NCBI GenBank assembly: GCA_022575985.1
Contig: JAKSXM010000007.1
Span: 59,922,501-59,986,500, forward strand
Reading direction: 5' to 3'
Length of the DNA: 64,000 bases
Source of the DNA: Anagrus nilaparvatae
Lineage: Eukaryota; Arthropoda; Insecta; Hymenoptera; Mymaridae
This document shows, in pieces, positions 11,607 through 22,269 of the stretch; within the stretch, counting starts at the first letter, position 1; every line of letters begins with the position of its first letter. The position numbers were made by a program, and so were the translations under genes. A model generated the notes under the pieces. It ran no database searches. It was not told where the DNA came from and saw only the letters and a list, made by a program, of their open reading frames with translations.

Positions 11607-14420
11607 TTAGATATTATCAAAATCTATTAAATTTTTTAACATATCAGATTCTATGTTAACTATCAAATCTGTCATACTTCTATCTAATTCATTTTTTAAA
11701 GCATTCTCAAATAAAAAAGTAACAGTTTCTTCTGATACATGGCTCGAATTTTTCGTTGCCCCTTCAATATTTTTTGTAAGAAAAACCTCAATAAAATCTT
11801 TATCCTGAGAAGTACTTTTAAAATCAATACTGTCAATCTTTTTAATAATCAAATTTTTATTTAATTCAGCAATATCAAGAATGTAAGACTCATCATCTAA
11901 AATTTTCTGATCTTTCTCAGTATGAGTAGTTTTTATATTATCTTGAGTTATTTTAGTTTCAAAATCATTATCAGTAATATTTTTAATTTTTTTTGGTGAA
12001 TTAATGTTTGAAAATGTATTTTCAGATGGTTTGTCATCAGGTGAAGCCTCTAATTCTTCATTTTTGTATTTTTCGAAGGGATTTCTTTCATCATCAATAT
12101 TTAAACCAGGAAATAATAATTCCTTTTGCATTTCAATATCTTGTACTATTCCAGTTCCATCATTACACCCTGGATTTTTAAAATCATTATTAAGACTGAA
12201 TTCCTTAATGTTGTCATTTGGTGTACTTTGATCTGAAACAAAATAATCATGTTTTTGGACATTCATATGTGAATTCAATTCAATCTTATTAGTCAATTTT
12301 TTTTCACGTTGCTTACCAGAAACTGTAACATCAAGTTTATCAATATGATTCTTAAGGTGAGATATAATCGATGTTTTTTGAAAAAATATCTTTTTGCAAT
12401 CATCACATTCATAGACTTGGTCTTTTTTATCTTTAATAACCACTTCGAAATTGTTATTTTTCAGATCCAAATCAAAATTATTATTTTTAATTATATTTTT
12501 ATTAAGTTTGCAAGTATTTTCAACTATAATGTTATTAGTTATTAATGGAGGTCTTAAGCATTCTTTTAATTTAGGTTTGTTGTTATTGCAAATGTTTCGA
12601 GGTTGATTTTGACTTTTCAATTTATTTTTTGAAAGATTTACTTCATTGAAATTGTTAAACTCGAAAACTTCTAAATTAGACCTTGAATTAGAGTGTACAT
12701 TTTCATGCTTTCGGAGAGTTGAAACTTGTTTAAATGCTTTATCACAATATTTGCACTTATAGGGTCTTTCACCAGTATGAATTCGAATATGAGATACCAA
12801 ATTACCTTTTTCATTAATCTTTTTTTGGCAATATGCACATTCAAAAAGTTTTTCACGAGTATGAATATTTTCATGACTTTTAAGATTACCAATTTTCGTA
12901 AATGATTTATCACAAAATTTGCATTTGTATGGTCTTTCACCTGTGTGAATTCGAATATGAACTATCAAATTATGTTTTTGATTAAATTTTTTTTGACAAT
13001 AAGCGCATTCAAAGCGTTTTTCACCAACTTGAATTCTTCCAAAATCCTGAAGTTGTGTTATCCGTTTTGAAGTTTTGTCAACTTTGTGAACTTGAAAATG
13101 TTTTTTAAGATGAGATTTGTGAGTAAATCTTTTTAAACAATGAATACATTCAAAAAGTTTTTCACCAGTATGAACTTTTTCATGACCTCGAAGATGACTT
13201 GTATGTTTAAAACTTTTATCACAATATTTGCATTTGTATGGTCTTTCGCCTGTATGGACTCGAATATGCCTTTGTAGATCACTTCTGTAAGTAAATATTT
13301 TCTTGCAAAACTCGCATACTTTAGTTTTCATATCGCTAGTCTGAATTTTCGCATGATGACCACAATTTTTGGTTTCAGTAAAATTTTTGTCATGCTGTTG
13401 ACTTTCATCTGGTATTTCATCTTTGTGAACTTGAATATGAAGACTCAGGCTCTGTTTTTTAATAAATTTTTTCTTACAAATATAGCATTCGAAATTTTTT
13501 ATGCCAGTCTTTACATTTTGGCGGCTTTGAAGATGGTTCGATTGGGAAAAAGTTTTATCACATTGGGGTGACTTATGCAACATTACATCCAAGTGAATTT
13601 TAATATGAATTTTTAATTCATTATTTGTTGCAAAACCTTTCTTGCACTGATTACATTTAAACTGCTTTATAATAGTACGAATTCTTTTATGATTCTGGAA
13701 ATGACTTCTCTGTTCCAAAGTTTTACCACGAAGCTCGTATTTGAAAGGATTTTCACCTTTATGAATTCTAATGTGTTGTGTTAATTTATACTTTTGAAAA
13801 AATGTTTTCTTGCAAACTTCGCATTTAAAAGTTTGCATGACAGTATGATTTTTTTCATGGCTACGAAGTTGGCGCGATTGTATAAAAGTTTTATCGCTTT
13901 GTAGGATCTTATAAGGCCTTTCACCTGTGTGAACTCGTTTATGTTTTTCTAGATAACTTTTAGAGTAAAATCTTTTCTTGCAAATTTCGCATTCAAAATT
14001 TTTTATTCCGGTGTGAATATTTTCATGATTTTGAAGATGGATTAATTGTATGAAAGCTTTATCACACTGCAGACATTTGTATGGTTTTTCACCTGTGTGA
14101 ATTCGAATATGTCTTTCTAGGTTACTTTTAGAGCTAACTCTTTTCTTGCACACTTTGCATTCAAAATTTTTTATACCAGCATGAACCATTTCATGATACC
14201 GAAGATTCTTCACATTTATAAAAGTTTTATCACACTGAAGACATTTGAATGGCCTTTCGCCTGTGTGAATTCGATGATGCATTTTTAAATTATTTTTCGT
14301 TGCAAAACTTTTGTTGCATTGATTACATTTGTGTATTTCATTCTTTAATTTTCTTTTGGTTTTTATCGAATTTTTTTCTTTTTTGCTAACTAGTTTATTT
14401 TTTTTTATGATTGGCTCCAT
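11607..14420 (-). CDS. Large C2H2 zinc-finger protein with conserved C-terminal module (937 aa)
   Basis: A 937-residue protein with about 16 intact C2H2 fingers between residues 30 and 600, mixed with about five eroded ones. In several eroded fingers the first cysteine is replaced (YKILQSDK, FKYELRGK, HKSPQCDK) while the second part stays recognisable. Losses fall on one member of the two-finger pairs. The third finger has V for the usual hydrophobic F. A single separated finger (YECDDCKKIF, about residue 668) is followed by a long acidic linker. The C-terminal module (YILDIAELNKN... to NIESDMLKNL) is the most diverged of the four copies. The ATG at 14420 follows a basic leader. A leader intron is suggested by an acceptor near 14456 and a donor near 14929 on the minus strand. 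It is inferred to be a DNA-binding regulator. Confidence 0.88.
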   Translation of the reverse strand: MEPIIKKNKLVSKKEKNSIKTKRKLKNEIHKCNQCNKSFATKNNLKMHHRIHTGERPFKCLQCDKTFINVKNLRYHEMVHAGIKNFECKVCKKRVSSKSNLERHIRIHTGEKPYKCLQCDKAFIQLIHLQNHENIHTGIKNFECEICKKRFYSKSYLEKHKRVHTGERPYKILQSDKTFIQSRQLRSHEKNHTVMQTFKCEVCKKTFFQKYKLTQHIRIHKGENPFKYELRGKTLEQRSHFQNHKRIRTIIKQFKCNQCKKGFATNNELKIHIKIHLDVMLHKSPQCDKTFSQSNHLQSRQNVKTGIKNFECYICKKKFIKKQSLSLHIQVHKDEIPDESQQHDKNFTETKNCGHHAKIQTSDMKTKVCEFCKKIFTYRSDLQRHIRVHTGERPYKCKYCDKSFKHTSHLRGHEKVHTGEKLFECIHCLKRFTHKSHLKKHFQVHKVDKTSKRITQLQDFGRIQVGEKRFECAYCQKKFNQKHNLIVHIRIHTGERPYKCKFCDKSFTKIGNLKSHENIHTREKLFECAYCQKKINEKGNLVSHIRIHTGERPYKCKYCDKAFKQVSTLRKHENVHSNSRSNLEVFEFNNFNEVNLSKNKLKSQNQPRNICNNNKPKLKECLRPPLITNNIIVENTCKLNKNIIKNNNFDLDLKNNNFEVVIKDKKDQVYECDDCKKIFFQKTSIISHLKNHIDKLDVTVSGKQREKKLTNKIELNSHMNVQKHDYFVSDQSTPNDNIKEFSLNNDFKNPGCNDGTGIVQDIEMQKELLFPGLNIDDERNPFEKYKNEELEASPDDKPSENTFSNINSPKKIKNITDNDFETKITQDNIKTTHTEKDQKILDDESYILDIAELNKNLIIKKIDSIDFKSTSQDKDFIEVFLTKNIEGATKNSSHVSEETVTFLFENALKNELDRSMTDLIVNIESDMLKNLIDFDNI

Positions 14421-16436
14421 TATTTTATTTACAGCTTATTTCGCCATGTTATTACCTGTAAAAAACAAACTTGTTATGAATGTTTTATATAAAAAATATA
14501 ATAAATAAAAAAACTAATTTAGGTAAATACACCAAGGGATTGAATATGTTTTCTACAACTAAATGCTATGGGTATAATAATTGGTACTATAAGATTACAA
14601 TTTCTCTGTGAATGGCAATAGAACGGCAATAGACTCACATTTGCGCTGAATTCATGTATAAGAGTTATCACCTTTAATTGATATTATTCTAATAATAAGT
14701 TCCAAAAATTTTAAAGTCCTTGACTTAAAATTTTAAATATTTAATTCCAAATTATTATTCAAGAGGATTGAAACCCCAAATAAAATTTGAGCCTTTCTAT
14801 ATGCAACCCGAGTGATTTAGGCTCCATAAGAAAAACATTTTTTCATTAATAATTTTGAAATATAGATATTTATACAAAAAATTAAATACTTAATTAAAAA
14901 ATTTTATACTTATTGAAAATTCACATTACCTTTATTTATATATAAAAATAATAATAATATTATTAAAATCCAAAGCCAAACTGTTGTTTTTATTTGTAGG
15001 TTAGGTTTAATATTTTCTAGATTTTGGAGCCATAAATATATCTTCCAATATTTGAATTAAAATTGCAATAATTTAATTCTTTCTGTAAATAATAATGAAT
15101 GCCTAAAAGAAAATTTATTTGTTTATCTCATGAAGAACAATATATTATTTAAAAAGAATATAACACGATTACATACCTTTTATGTACAATCATGTACGAA
15201 ATAAAGCTTTTTATCTTTATATTATTTTGATTATAAGCTCGGTCTGCTCAAAACCACAAATTTTGTAACAAGCGTTTATTTATTATAAGACAAACCTTTA
15301 AAACAATTATTAAAAATAAAATTTAAAACGATGAATTCCTCTTTTACTTTTCGTTTTTGAACCGTTGTTATAAAAATATGCGCAGACAAGAATTTAAAAA
15401 ACATTTGTGCAAAAGAGATAAAAAATCATTTGAAAATTCTTTGCCTTCGTTCCTCTTGCAAAATTATTCACATAGGCAGAACTGCTTATAGGTTTTATTT
15501 CAAATTTTTTTCTATCTATACAATTACAGCCAATTTTTCTTTTATTTGGAGGTAAAAATCATCTAAAAAATTTTAAAAATTTATATTGGTAATGAAAAGA
15601 GTAAAATTTTTAGCATTTTTGTCAACGGTAAATTTTGAAAGAAGAAATTTTCCAAATATCCAATTTAATGCTATCAAAAGGTCTACTGTTTTCCAATAAA
15701 AATAATTGGAGAAAAACAAACAATCAGAACGAAAACCGCCCGCTTATTAAAAAAAAAAATTTAGGTAAAAAAAAAAATTATACAGGTATAAGATAGATAA
15801 TCATTACGATTTTTTGCACTGTATTCATTCTAAAAGAACCCATCAGACACCCATTAAGTAGTGGGTATGCTTATATGAAAGCTAAAAATTGGTACATATT
15901 ATAGTATACAAAGAAGAAAATAAAAGTACAAGATAAATTTAATTAATTAGTTTATACAATAACTAAACTTAACACAATATTTAGAAAAGTGTACAAAGAA
16001 AATAATCAAAAACCTTCTTATATAAAACTAATTAATTCAAAAAATACATAAATGAACATATGCCCATAGTTGCTTAATGCATTATGGTACCTTACTACCT
16101 AATAACATTATTTTTAAAGAATAATTATACATTGAAATTAATAAATAATAAAAAATAAATAAAAGATATCAATTAAAACTTTTTTTAAAAGTTTTTGCTG
16201 AGGTTTTTGCTTGAATGGACACTTTAAACTTTTAATAGTAAAAAACGCACCTTTTTTTTTTGTTTAACAAACTTTCAACAATAATCTCTAAAAATAATCA
16301 TTAATACGTCATTCAATTAAAAATTTAAAGAAAAGTAAAATCAGGACTAAAATATTAATTAAAAAAGATCTTGCTACAGTTATTAAATTTCATAATATTT
16401 TGAACAAGTTATTATTTGAGTAGATTTTTAGCATTA
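14421..16436. other. Upstream region of the 937-aa zinc-finger gene
   Basis: It contains a predicted leader intron (about 14456-14929) and a leader block (about 14930-15100). That block carries the phrases GGTTAGGTTTAATATTTT and ATTTTGGAGCCATAA, and diverged versions of both recur near 18625-18720 and 22920-23010 at the same place relative to the next two genes. Unlike those of other members, this upstream region lacks an obvious CCGCG motif. 15400-16436 is AT-rich with nothing else supported. Confidence 0.4.
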
Positions 16437-18236
16437 TCAATCTGAAGCACTTATATTTTTCATAATTTCAGCTTCTATGTTAACTACCAAGTCTTTCATT
16501 GTTCCATCTAATTCATTCTTTATTGCATTTTTAAATAAAAATGATAAAATTTCTTCTCCGTTATTATAATCTTTTTCAATTTCACTTTTTAGAGAAACTT
16601 CTATGAAATTTTTATTGTCATTAGTTCTTTTATAATCAATAATGTCAATTTGTTTCATATTTATAGTTTTATTTACTTCAGCAATATCAAGAATGTAAGT
16701 ATCAGAGTCTATTTCAATATCATTAACATTAACCTCGCTTGTTTTTAAATCAGTTAAATAATTTGATGGAAGTAATGAATTTTCAAAACTCAAATCAAGT
16801 AAACTTTCTAATGAAACAAAATCTTCATCTGATAAACTTTTCACTTCCGTTGGTAAATTAACATTTGAATATATATTTTCAAAAGCTGTATCAGAAGTTG
16901 AACTCTCTAATTGTTGATTGATGCTTTGATCCTCGCAGATGTTTATGTTGTCCTCAATTTTTACATTATCAAATAAGCCATTTAATATTTCAAAGTCTTG
17001 TATTGTTTCAGAATCATTGATTAATGCAGATTTCTCAAATTTTATAGATGATAATTCATCAATAGAAGCAACATTATCTTCTTCAGTGTCTTGGTTTTCA
17101 GATTTCACATGAATATTTAATTCAAGTTTATTATTGCATGTTTTTTCACATTTTTCACAAGATTTATTTTTAATCTTTTCAGAATCAAAATTTTGATGAG
17201 AAATTACTGATGTTCTTTGAAAATATGTTTCATTACAAGATTCACAGTTATAGATTTTGGTTACTTCAGAACAATTACTCTTATTTTTTAGTTCCAATCC
17301 TAAATCATTGTTTTTATTAATGCTACTATTAATATCACAATTATGTTTTACAGGAATATTATCTCTATTTATCACAGTACTCAAGCAGTCTTCCAATTTG
17401 TTAATGTTATAGTTAGAAATATTTTTACATTGTTTTTTATTACCGGTTTTCATTACTTCAGAAATTGGCCTCAAATGAATATTTTTATGCTTTTTAAGAC
17501 TACTATTACTTTTAAAACTTTTATCACAAAAATTGCATTTAAATGGTCTCTCATTTGAATGAACTCGAGTATGTTCTAGTAATCTACATTTTCGAATAAA
17601 TTTTTTCTGGCAAAATTCACATTTAAAACATTTTTCATCATTATGAATTCTTTTATGATCACAAAAGTTTCTTGCATGTTTAAAAGTTTTATTACATAAA
17701 TTACATTCGTAACGACTTTTAGATGTATGAAAATCAAGATGACTTAGTAAATAGGCTTTTCGTTTAAATGTTTTTTTGCACTCATCACATTCGAATGATT
17801 TTGTATCGATATGAATTTTTTCATGACGACGAAGATTTTTGATTTCCGTAAATGCTTTATTACACTCTAGACATTTATATGGTCTTTCCCCTGTATGAAT
17901 TCGGAGATGAATTGTTAATTTACTGTTTTTTGCAAAAATTTTATTGCATTGATTACACTGAAAAGACGTCTGATTAGAATGATATTTTAATTTTTTGTGA
18001 GCTTGAAGATGACTTGATTGCTTGAAAGCCTTGTCACACTGCAGACATTTGTACGGTCTTTCGCCTATATGAAATCGAAGGTGTGTTTGAAAATCTTTTG
18101 AATACCTATAAGTTTTAGTGCATAATTTACATTTGTAAAATTTTTCATTCTTAAATTTTTTCTTGTTTTCTATTAAATTATTTTCTTCTAAGCTAACTAC
18201 TTTAATCTCTTTAATTATTGGCAGCATTTTTTTCAC
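16437..18236 (-). CDS. C2H2 zinc-finger protein with conserved C-terminal module (599 aa)
   Basis: A 599-residue protein with eight contiguous C2H2 fingers from about residue 33 to 258. One has an enlarged histidine spacing (HKKLKYH). A separate, degenerate finger (YNCESCNETY, second histidine lost) lies near residue 330. An acidic linker follows, then the shared C-terminal module (DTYILDIAEVNKTI to VVNIEAEIM) over the last 88 residues. It is the shortest member that keeps the module. Two in-frame ATGs lie close together (codons 1 and 4). I kept the first, and the second is equally possible. On the minus strand an acceptor at about 18297 and a donor AAAAG/GTAAAT at about 18595 define a likely leader intron of roughly 300 bp. 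The function is inferred from the family only. Confidence 0.88.
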   Translation of the reverse strand: MKKMLPIIKEIKVVSLEENNLIENKKKFKNEKFYKCKLCTKTYRYSKDFQTHLRFHIGERPYKCLQCDKAFKQSSHLQAHKKLKYHSNQTSFQCNQCNKIFAKNSKLTIHLRIHTGERPYKCLECNKAFTEIKNLRRHEKIHIDTKSFECDECKKTFKRKAYLLSHLDFHTSKSRYECNLCNKTFKHARNFCDHKRIHNDEKCFKCEFCQKKFIRKCRLLEHTRVHSNERPFKCNFCDKSFKSNSSLKKHKNIHLRPISEVMKTGNKKQCKNISNYNINKLEDCLSTVINRDNIPVKHNCDINSSINKNNDLGLELKNKSNCSEVTKIYNCESCNETYFQRTSVISHQNFDSEKIKNKSCEKCEKTCNNKLELNIHVKSENQDTEEDNVASIDELSSIKFEKSALINDSETIQDFEILNGLFDNVKIEDNINICEDQSINQQLESSTSDTAFENIYSNVNLPTEVKSLSDEDFVSLESLLDLSFENSLLPSNYLTDLKTSEVNVNDIEIDSDTYILDIAEVNKTINMKQIDIIDYKRTNDNKNFIEVSLKSEIEKDYNNGEEILSFLFKNAIKNELDGTMKDLVVNIEAEIMKNISASD

Positions 18237-19476
18237 TGATGATGAAGACAGAATAAGTGAATCTTTTTTCCTTTTAATTTTTTATTTCAGATTTTTCTGT
18301 AAAAAAACGAAAATAGTTATTAATTAATTAAATAATTTAGAAAGCATAGTATTGTTTACGTATATTTTTTTGAATTCAAATGCAAATTTGTAATAAAAGA
18401 ATAATTTTTCTTTAAATTTCAGGTATAATGAAATCACTCGCTGGGATCAACAAATGTTGTAATAACATATCCAATTTCTAATTTAACCGAAATTAGAAAA
18501 CCCTCATAAAATTTTTTTTGGTACCTCTTATCTATAAATAAAGTCAATTAAATAAATTAATGTAAATTTTAATTTACTTATAGTTGATAATTTACCTTTT
18601 CTTTTAAAAATCTATGCTAAAATATATATTTTAGGTCAGCTTTAATATATTTGTAGATTTTGGAACATAATATCCTCTTCCAATTAACATATTAACAAGT
18701 AAATTATTTCTGTAAAGAAGAAAAATTAATTTAAAAAAACAAATATAGGTTATGTAGATGATTATTTGATAATACTTATAATATATATTATAAACTATTA
18801 TAATATATTAATTATAACTTCAAAATTTCACTGTATTCAAAAAATTGATTTGACTTTTATATTTTATTTCTTTAAACTTTTACAAATTAAATTATATTTA
18901 AATAATAAATAAAAATTAAATTGAAAATTGCAAATTACAAAAGAAAATACTGATCAGCTGACATACTCTTCTCTATGAGTGGCTGAGATTAAACGCGGTA
19001 AAAATGAATACACACATTTAATATATAAAATTTACAATTTAAAATTTTTTATATTCAAAAATATATAAATTAAATTACAGTTTTATTAATATGCTTACTT
19101 TAATCAAAAATAAAAAAAATCAAAATAATATAACTAATACAGTTATTTTCAGGATTACCAAAATATTTACAAAAATACCTAACAGATATATAAAACAAGA
19201 TTCACATTTGTATATGATTCTAATATCTTGGTTACTTATGGACAAAAAACTAGACAAAAATTATACAAATTGAAGTATGTATATTATTATAATATTTACA
19301 AATGGACGTGGATCCATAATTGGTATAAAATCATAAACCTCATTGAATTAAATGTTTTCAGTTTCATATTTTTGTCTTTACGAATCCAAAAGACAATATA
19401 ATTACATAATTATTTATTTATAACACTTTTTTTATTATTTATTTACACTTACAATTATTTATTCAGAATATCAAAA
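18237..19476. other. Upstream region of the 599-aa zinc-finger gene and spacer
   Basis: It holds a predicted leader intron (18297-18595), a leader block (18596-18750) related to those near 14930 and 22890, and a weaker form of the shared promoter motif at 18955-19000. An open frame of 60 residues on the plus strand at 19091-19273 has no recognisable content and is probably chance. Confidence 0.4.
18955..19000 (-). promoter_or_regulatory. Weaker copy of the upstream motif pair
   Basis: CAGCTG at 18955-18960 and CGCGGTAAAA at 18994. The CCGCG core lies in the opposite orientation to the other copies, so this copy is less certain. Its position relative to the leader donor matches the other genes. 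Confidence 0.3.
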
Positions 19477-22269
19477 TTAATTTAAAGATTTTATCATATC
19501 AGGTTCTATGTTAACTATCAAGTCTTTCATTGTTCCATCTAATTCATTCTTTATTGCCTTCTTAAATAAAAATGATAAAGTTTCTTCTTCATTATTCTTA
19601 TCTTTTTCAATTTCACTCGTTAGAGAAACTTCTATGAAATTTTTATTGTCATTAGTTCTTTTATAATCAATAATGTCAATTTTTTCAATATTTATAGTTT
19701 TATTTACTTCAGCGATATCAAGAATATAAGTATCCGAGTCCAAAACATTAAGATCCTTTTCAATATGATTATCAGTAATTTGACTTGTTTTTAAATCAGT
19801 TAAATTATTTAAATCATATAAACTAAGCAAACTTTCTAAAAACACAAAATCTTCATCAAATAAATTTTTCGATTCCGTTGGTAAATTAATATTTGAAGTT
19901 ATATTTTCAAAATCTGCATCAAAAGTTGAACTCTTTAATTGCCAATTGCTTTGATCTTTGCAGATGTTTAAGTTGTCATCAATTTTTAGACTATCAAAGG
20001 TGTTATTTAAATTTTCAATCTCTTGTACTATTTCAGACTCATGATTAACATTGGCAAAATCATTATTTATATTAGATTTAATTATTTTTTTATATGGACT
20101 TAAACTATCAGAAATAGTAAGTTCTTTAGATTCTTCATTTTCCGTTTTTAAATAGATGTTCAAATCAGTTTTGTTAGCTAATGTTTCTTCAACTTTTAAA
20201 ATCTTATTATGAATTATAAGATGGTCTTCAATCGAGATTTCCTGAGGAAATATTTTTTTACAACAATCAAACTCGCAATCAAACGAACATTTACCAACTT
20301 CATTTTTTACTTCAAAATTATTGCTACTTAGCTTTGGCGAAATATGATTAATACAGTTGTTGTTCGTACTAGCTTCACAAATATTTTCAACGACCATATT
20401 ATTCTTATTTGGCAGAGTAGGACTTAAAAATTCTTGTGATTCATTGATATTATTAAAAATATTATCAATTGAATTCTGATTTTTAAATTTAATTTCAGTA
20501 TGAAATATTTCATCACAATTTTTATTTTTTGAAATATTTAAGCACAATTTTTCTTCGTGATTTCGGAGACTTTTAGCTTGTTTAAATGCTTTACCACAAT
20601 TCTTGCATTTGTAGAGCTTTTCGCTAGAGTGAAATCCTCGAATATGATCTATCAAAAGCTTTTTTTCTATAAACTTTCTCTGGCAATATGCACATTCAAA
20701 AAGTTTTTCACCAGTATGAATTTTTACGTGATTCCAAAGATGAAATGATTGCGTAAAAGTTTTTTCACAAAATTTGCATTTATATGGTCTTTCGCCTGTA
20801 TGGACTCGATTATGTCTTGTTAGAGAAGGTTTCGTAGAAAATATTTTTTTGCAAACTTCACATTCAAAACTTTTTTTGATTCCATTGTGAGTTTTTTCAT
20901 GAGGCTTCAGATTTTCGTTTTTAGTAAAAATTTTGTCATTCTGTATAGATTTGCATGGTCCTTCACTTGTGTAGACTGGAATATGAACTATCAGCTGCTG
21001 TTTTTTATTAAATATTTCCTGAGAATGTGTAGATTCAAAATGATTTTCATTCTCGTGGATTTTTTCATGATTACGAAGACTTCCATTGCATTTATAAGGT
21101 CTCTCCGCTGAGTGAATTACAATATGTTTTTCTAAACTATATTTTTGAGTAAATTTTTTTTGGCAATAATCACATTCAAAACGTTCATCACTAGCATGAA
21201 TTTTTTCATGTATCTGAAGATTAGTTTTTTGCTCAAAATTTTTACTACAAATTTCTGTTTGAAAAGGTCTTTCGCTTGTGTTAATTCGAAGATGAAGTTT
21301 CAATTGATCATTTGATACGGAATGTATTTTGTAATGGAATGGTTTCGCACGAGTATGAATTTTTTTATGTGCTTGAAGGTTGCCCATTTGAATAAAAGTC
21401 TTATCACATTCCAAGCATTTGTATGGTCTTTCGCCTGTGTGAAATCGAAGATGTATTTTTAATTTATTACTTGTAAGAAAACTTTTTTCACATTGATTAC
21501 AATTAAAAGGCTTTAGATTAGAATGAATTTTTTGATGTTTTTGAAGATAAGTCAATAAAGCAAAACTTTTATCACACTGCAAACATTTGTATGGTCTTTC
21601 CCCTGTGTGGAGTCGGAGATGAGTTTTTAATTTATTACTTGTAAGAAAACTTTTTTCACATTGATTACAATTAAAAGATTTTAGATTAGAATGAATTTTT
21701 TGATGTTTTTGAAGATAATTCAATAAAGGAAAAGTCTTATCACACTGCAAACATTTGTATGGTCTTTCGCTTGTGTGAAGTTGAAGATGCATTTTTAATT
21801 TATTACTTGTAAAAAAACTTTTTTCACATTGATTGCAATTAAAATGCCTTAGATTAGAATGAACTTTTTTATGGCTTCGAAGACTGTCTGATCGCATAAA
21901 AGTCTTATCACATTGTAGACATTTGTATGGCTTTTCACCTGTATGAATTCGAAAGTGAACTTTTAATTTATAATTTGTAAAAAAACTTTTTTCACATTGG
22001 CTACAATTAAAAGGCTTTAGATTAAAATGAATTTTTTCATGATCTCGAAGATTTTTCGAGTGCAAGAAAGTTTTTTCACAATGCAGACATTTGTATGGTC
22101 TTTCACCTGTGTGAGTTCCAAGATGAACTAGAAGACTTGCTAATTTCTTATAAATTTTAGAACACTGATTACATTTGTAAAATTTTTCTTCCTCACTATT
22201 TTCTTTGGTTATTAACAAATTATTTTCTTTTGCATCAAATAATTTTTGCTCCTTAATAATTGATTGCAT
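19477..22269 (-). CDS. Large C2H2 zinc-finger protein with conserved C-terminal module (930 aa)
   Basis: A 930-residue protein. The first ten fingers (residues about 34-310) are intact and highly regular, built of YKCLQCDK/FNCNQCEK pairs at 168-bp spacing. The middle (about 315-475) is eroded, including one finger cut down by an internal deletion (YKCNGSLRNH). Four more good fingers follow (about 480-590). A variant finger with FDCEFDCCKK sits where the other genes have their separated finger. An acidic linker leads into the C-terminal module (DTYILDIAEVNKTI to VNIEPDMIKSL). Fingers 6-9 are nearly identical in DNA to fingers of the gene at 7123-9996. The start is the ATG at 22269. A leader intron is suggested by an acceptor near 22354 and a donor near 22883. 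It is inferred to be a nuclear DNA-binding protein. Confidence 0.88.
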   Translation of the reverse strand: MQSIIKEQKLFDAKENNLLITKENSEEEKFYKCNQCSKIYKKLASLLVHLGTHTGERPYKCLHCEKTFLHSKNLRDHEKIHFNLKPFNCSQCEKSFFTNYKLKVHFRIHTGEKPYKCLQCDKTFMRSDSLRSHKKVHSNLRHFNCNQCEKSFFTSNKLKMHLQLHTSERPYKCLQCDKTFPLLNYLQKHQKIHSNLKSFNCNQCEKSFLTSNKLKTHLRLHTGERPYKCLQCDKSFALLTYLQKHQKIHSNLKPFNCNQCEKSFLTSNKLKIHLRFHTGERPYKCLECDKTFIQMGNLQAHKKIHTRAKPFHYKIHSVSNDQLKLHLRINTSERPFQTEICSKNFEQKTNLQIHEKIHASDERFECDYCQKKFTQKYSLEKHIVIHSAERPYKCNGSLRNHEKIHENENHFESTHSQEIFNKKQQLIVHIPVYTSEGPCKSIQNDKIFTKNENLKPHEKTHNGIKKSFECEVCKKIFSTKPSLTRHNRVHTGERPYKCKFCEKTFTQSFHLWNHVKIHTGEKLFECAYCQRKFIEKKLLIDHIRGFHSSEKLYKCKNCGKAFKQAKSLRNHEEKLCLNISKNKNCDEIFHTEIKFKNQNSIDNIFNNINESQEFLSPTLPNKNNMVVENICEASTNNNCINHISPKLSSNNFEVKNEVGKCSFDCEFDCCKKIFPQEISIEDHLIIHNKILKVEETLANKTDLNIYLKTENEESKELTISDSLSPYKKIIKSNINNDFANVNHESEIVQEIENLNNTFDSLKIDDNLNICKDQSNWQLKSSTFDADFENITSNINLPTESKNLFDEDFVFLESLLSLYDLNNLTDLKTSQITDNHIEKDLNVLDSDTYILDIAEVNKTINIEKIDIIDYKRTNDNKNFIEVSLTSEIEKDKNNEEETLSFLFKKAIKNELDGTMKDLIVNIEPDMIKSLN
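21425..21928 (-). repeat. Three tandem 168-bp two-finger units
   Basis: The phrase beginning GGTCTTTC lies at 21425, 21593 and 21761, and its relative at 21929, each 168 bp apart. The unit 21593-21760 differs from 9341-9508 in the other large gene by one base, which changes a proline codon to a serine codon. Confidence 0.85.

Noticed and set aside
19091..19273. 60-residue plus-strand open frame between zinc-finger genes
   Set aside because: Low-complexity Lys/Asn/Ile-rich translation of AT-rich spacer without signals.
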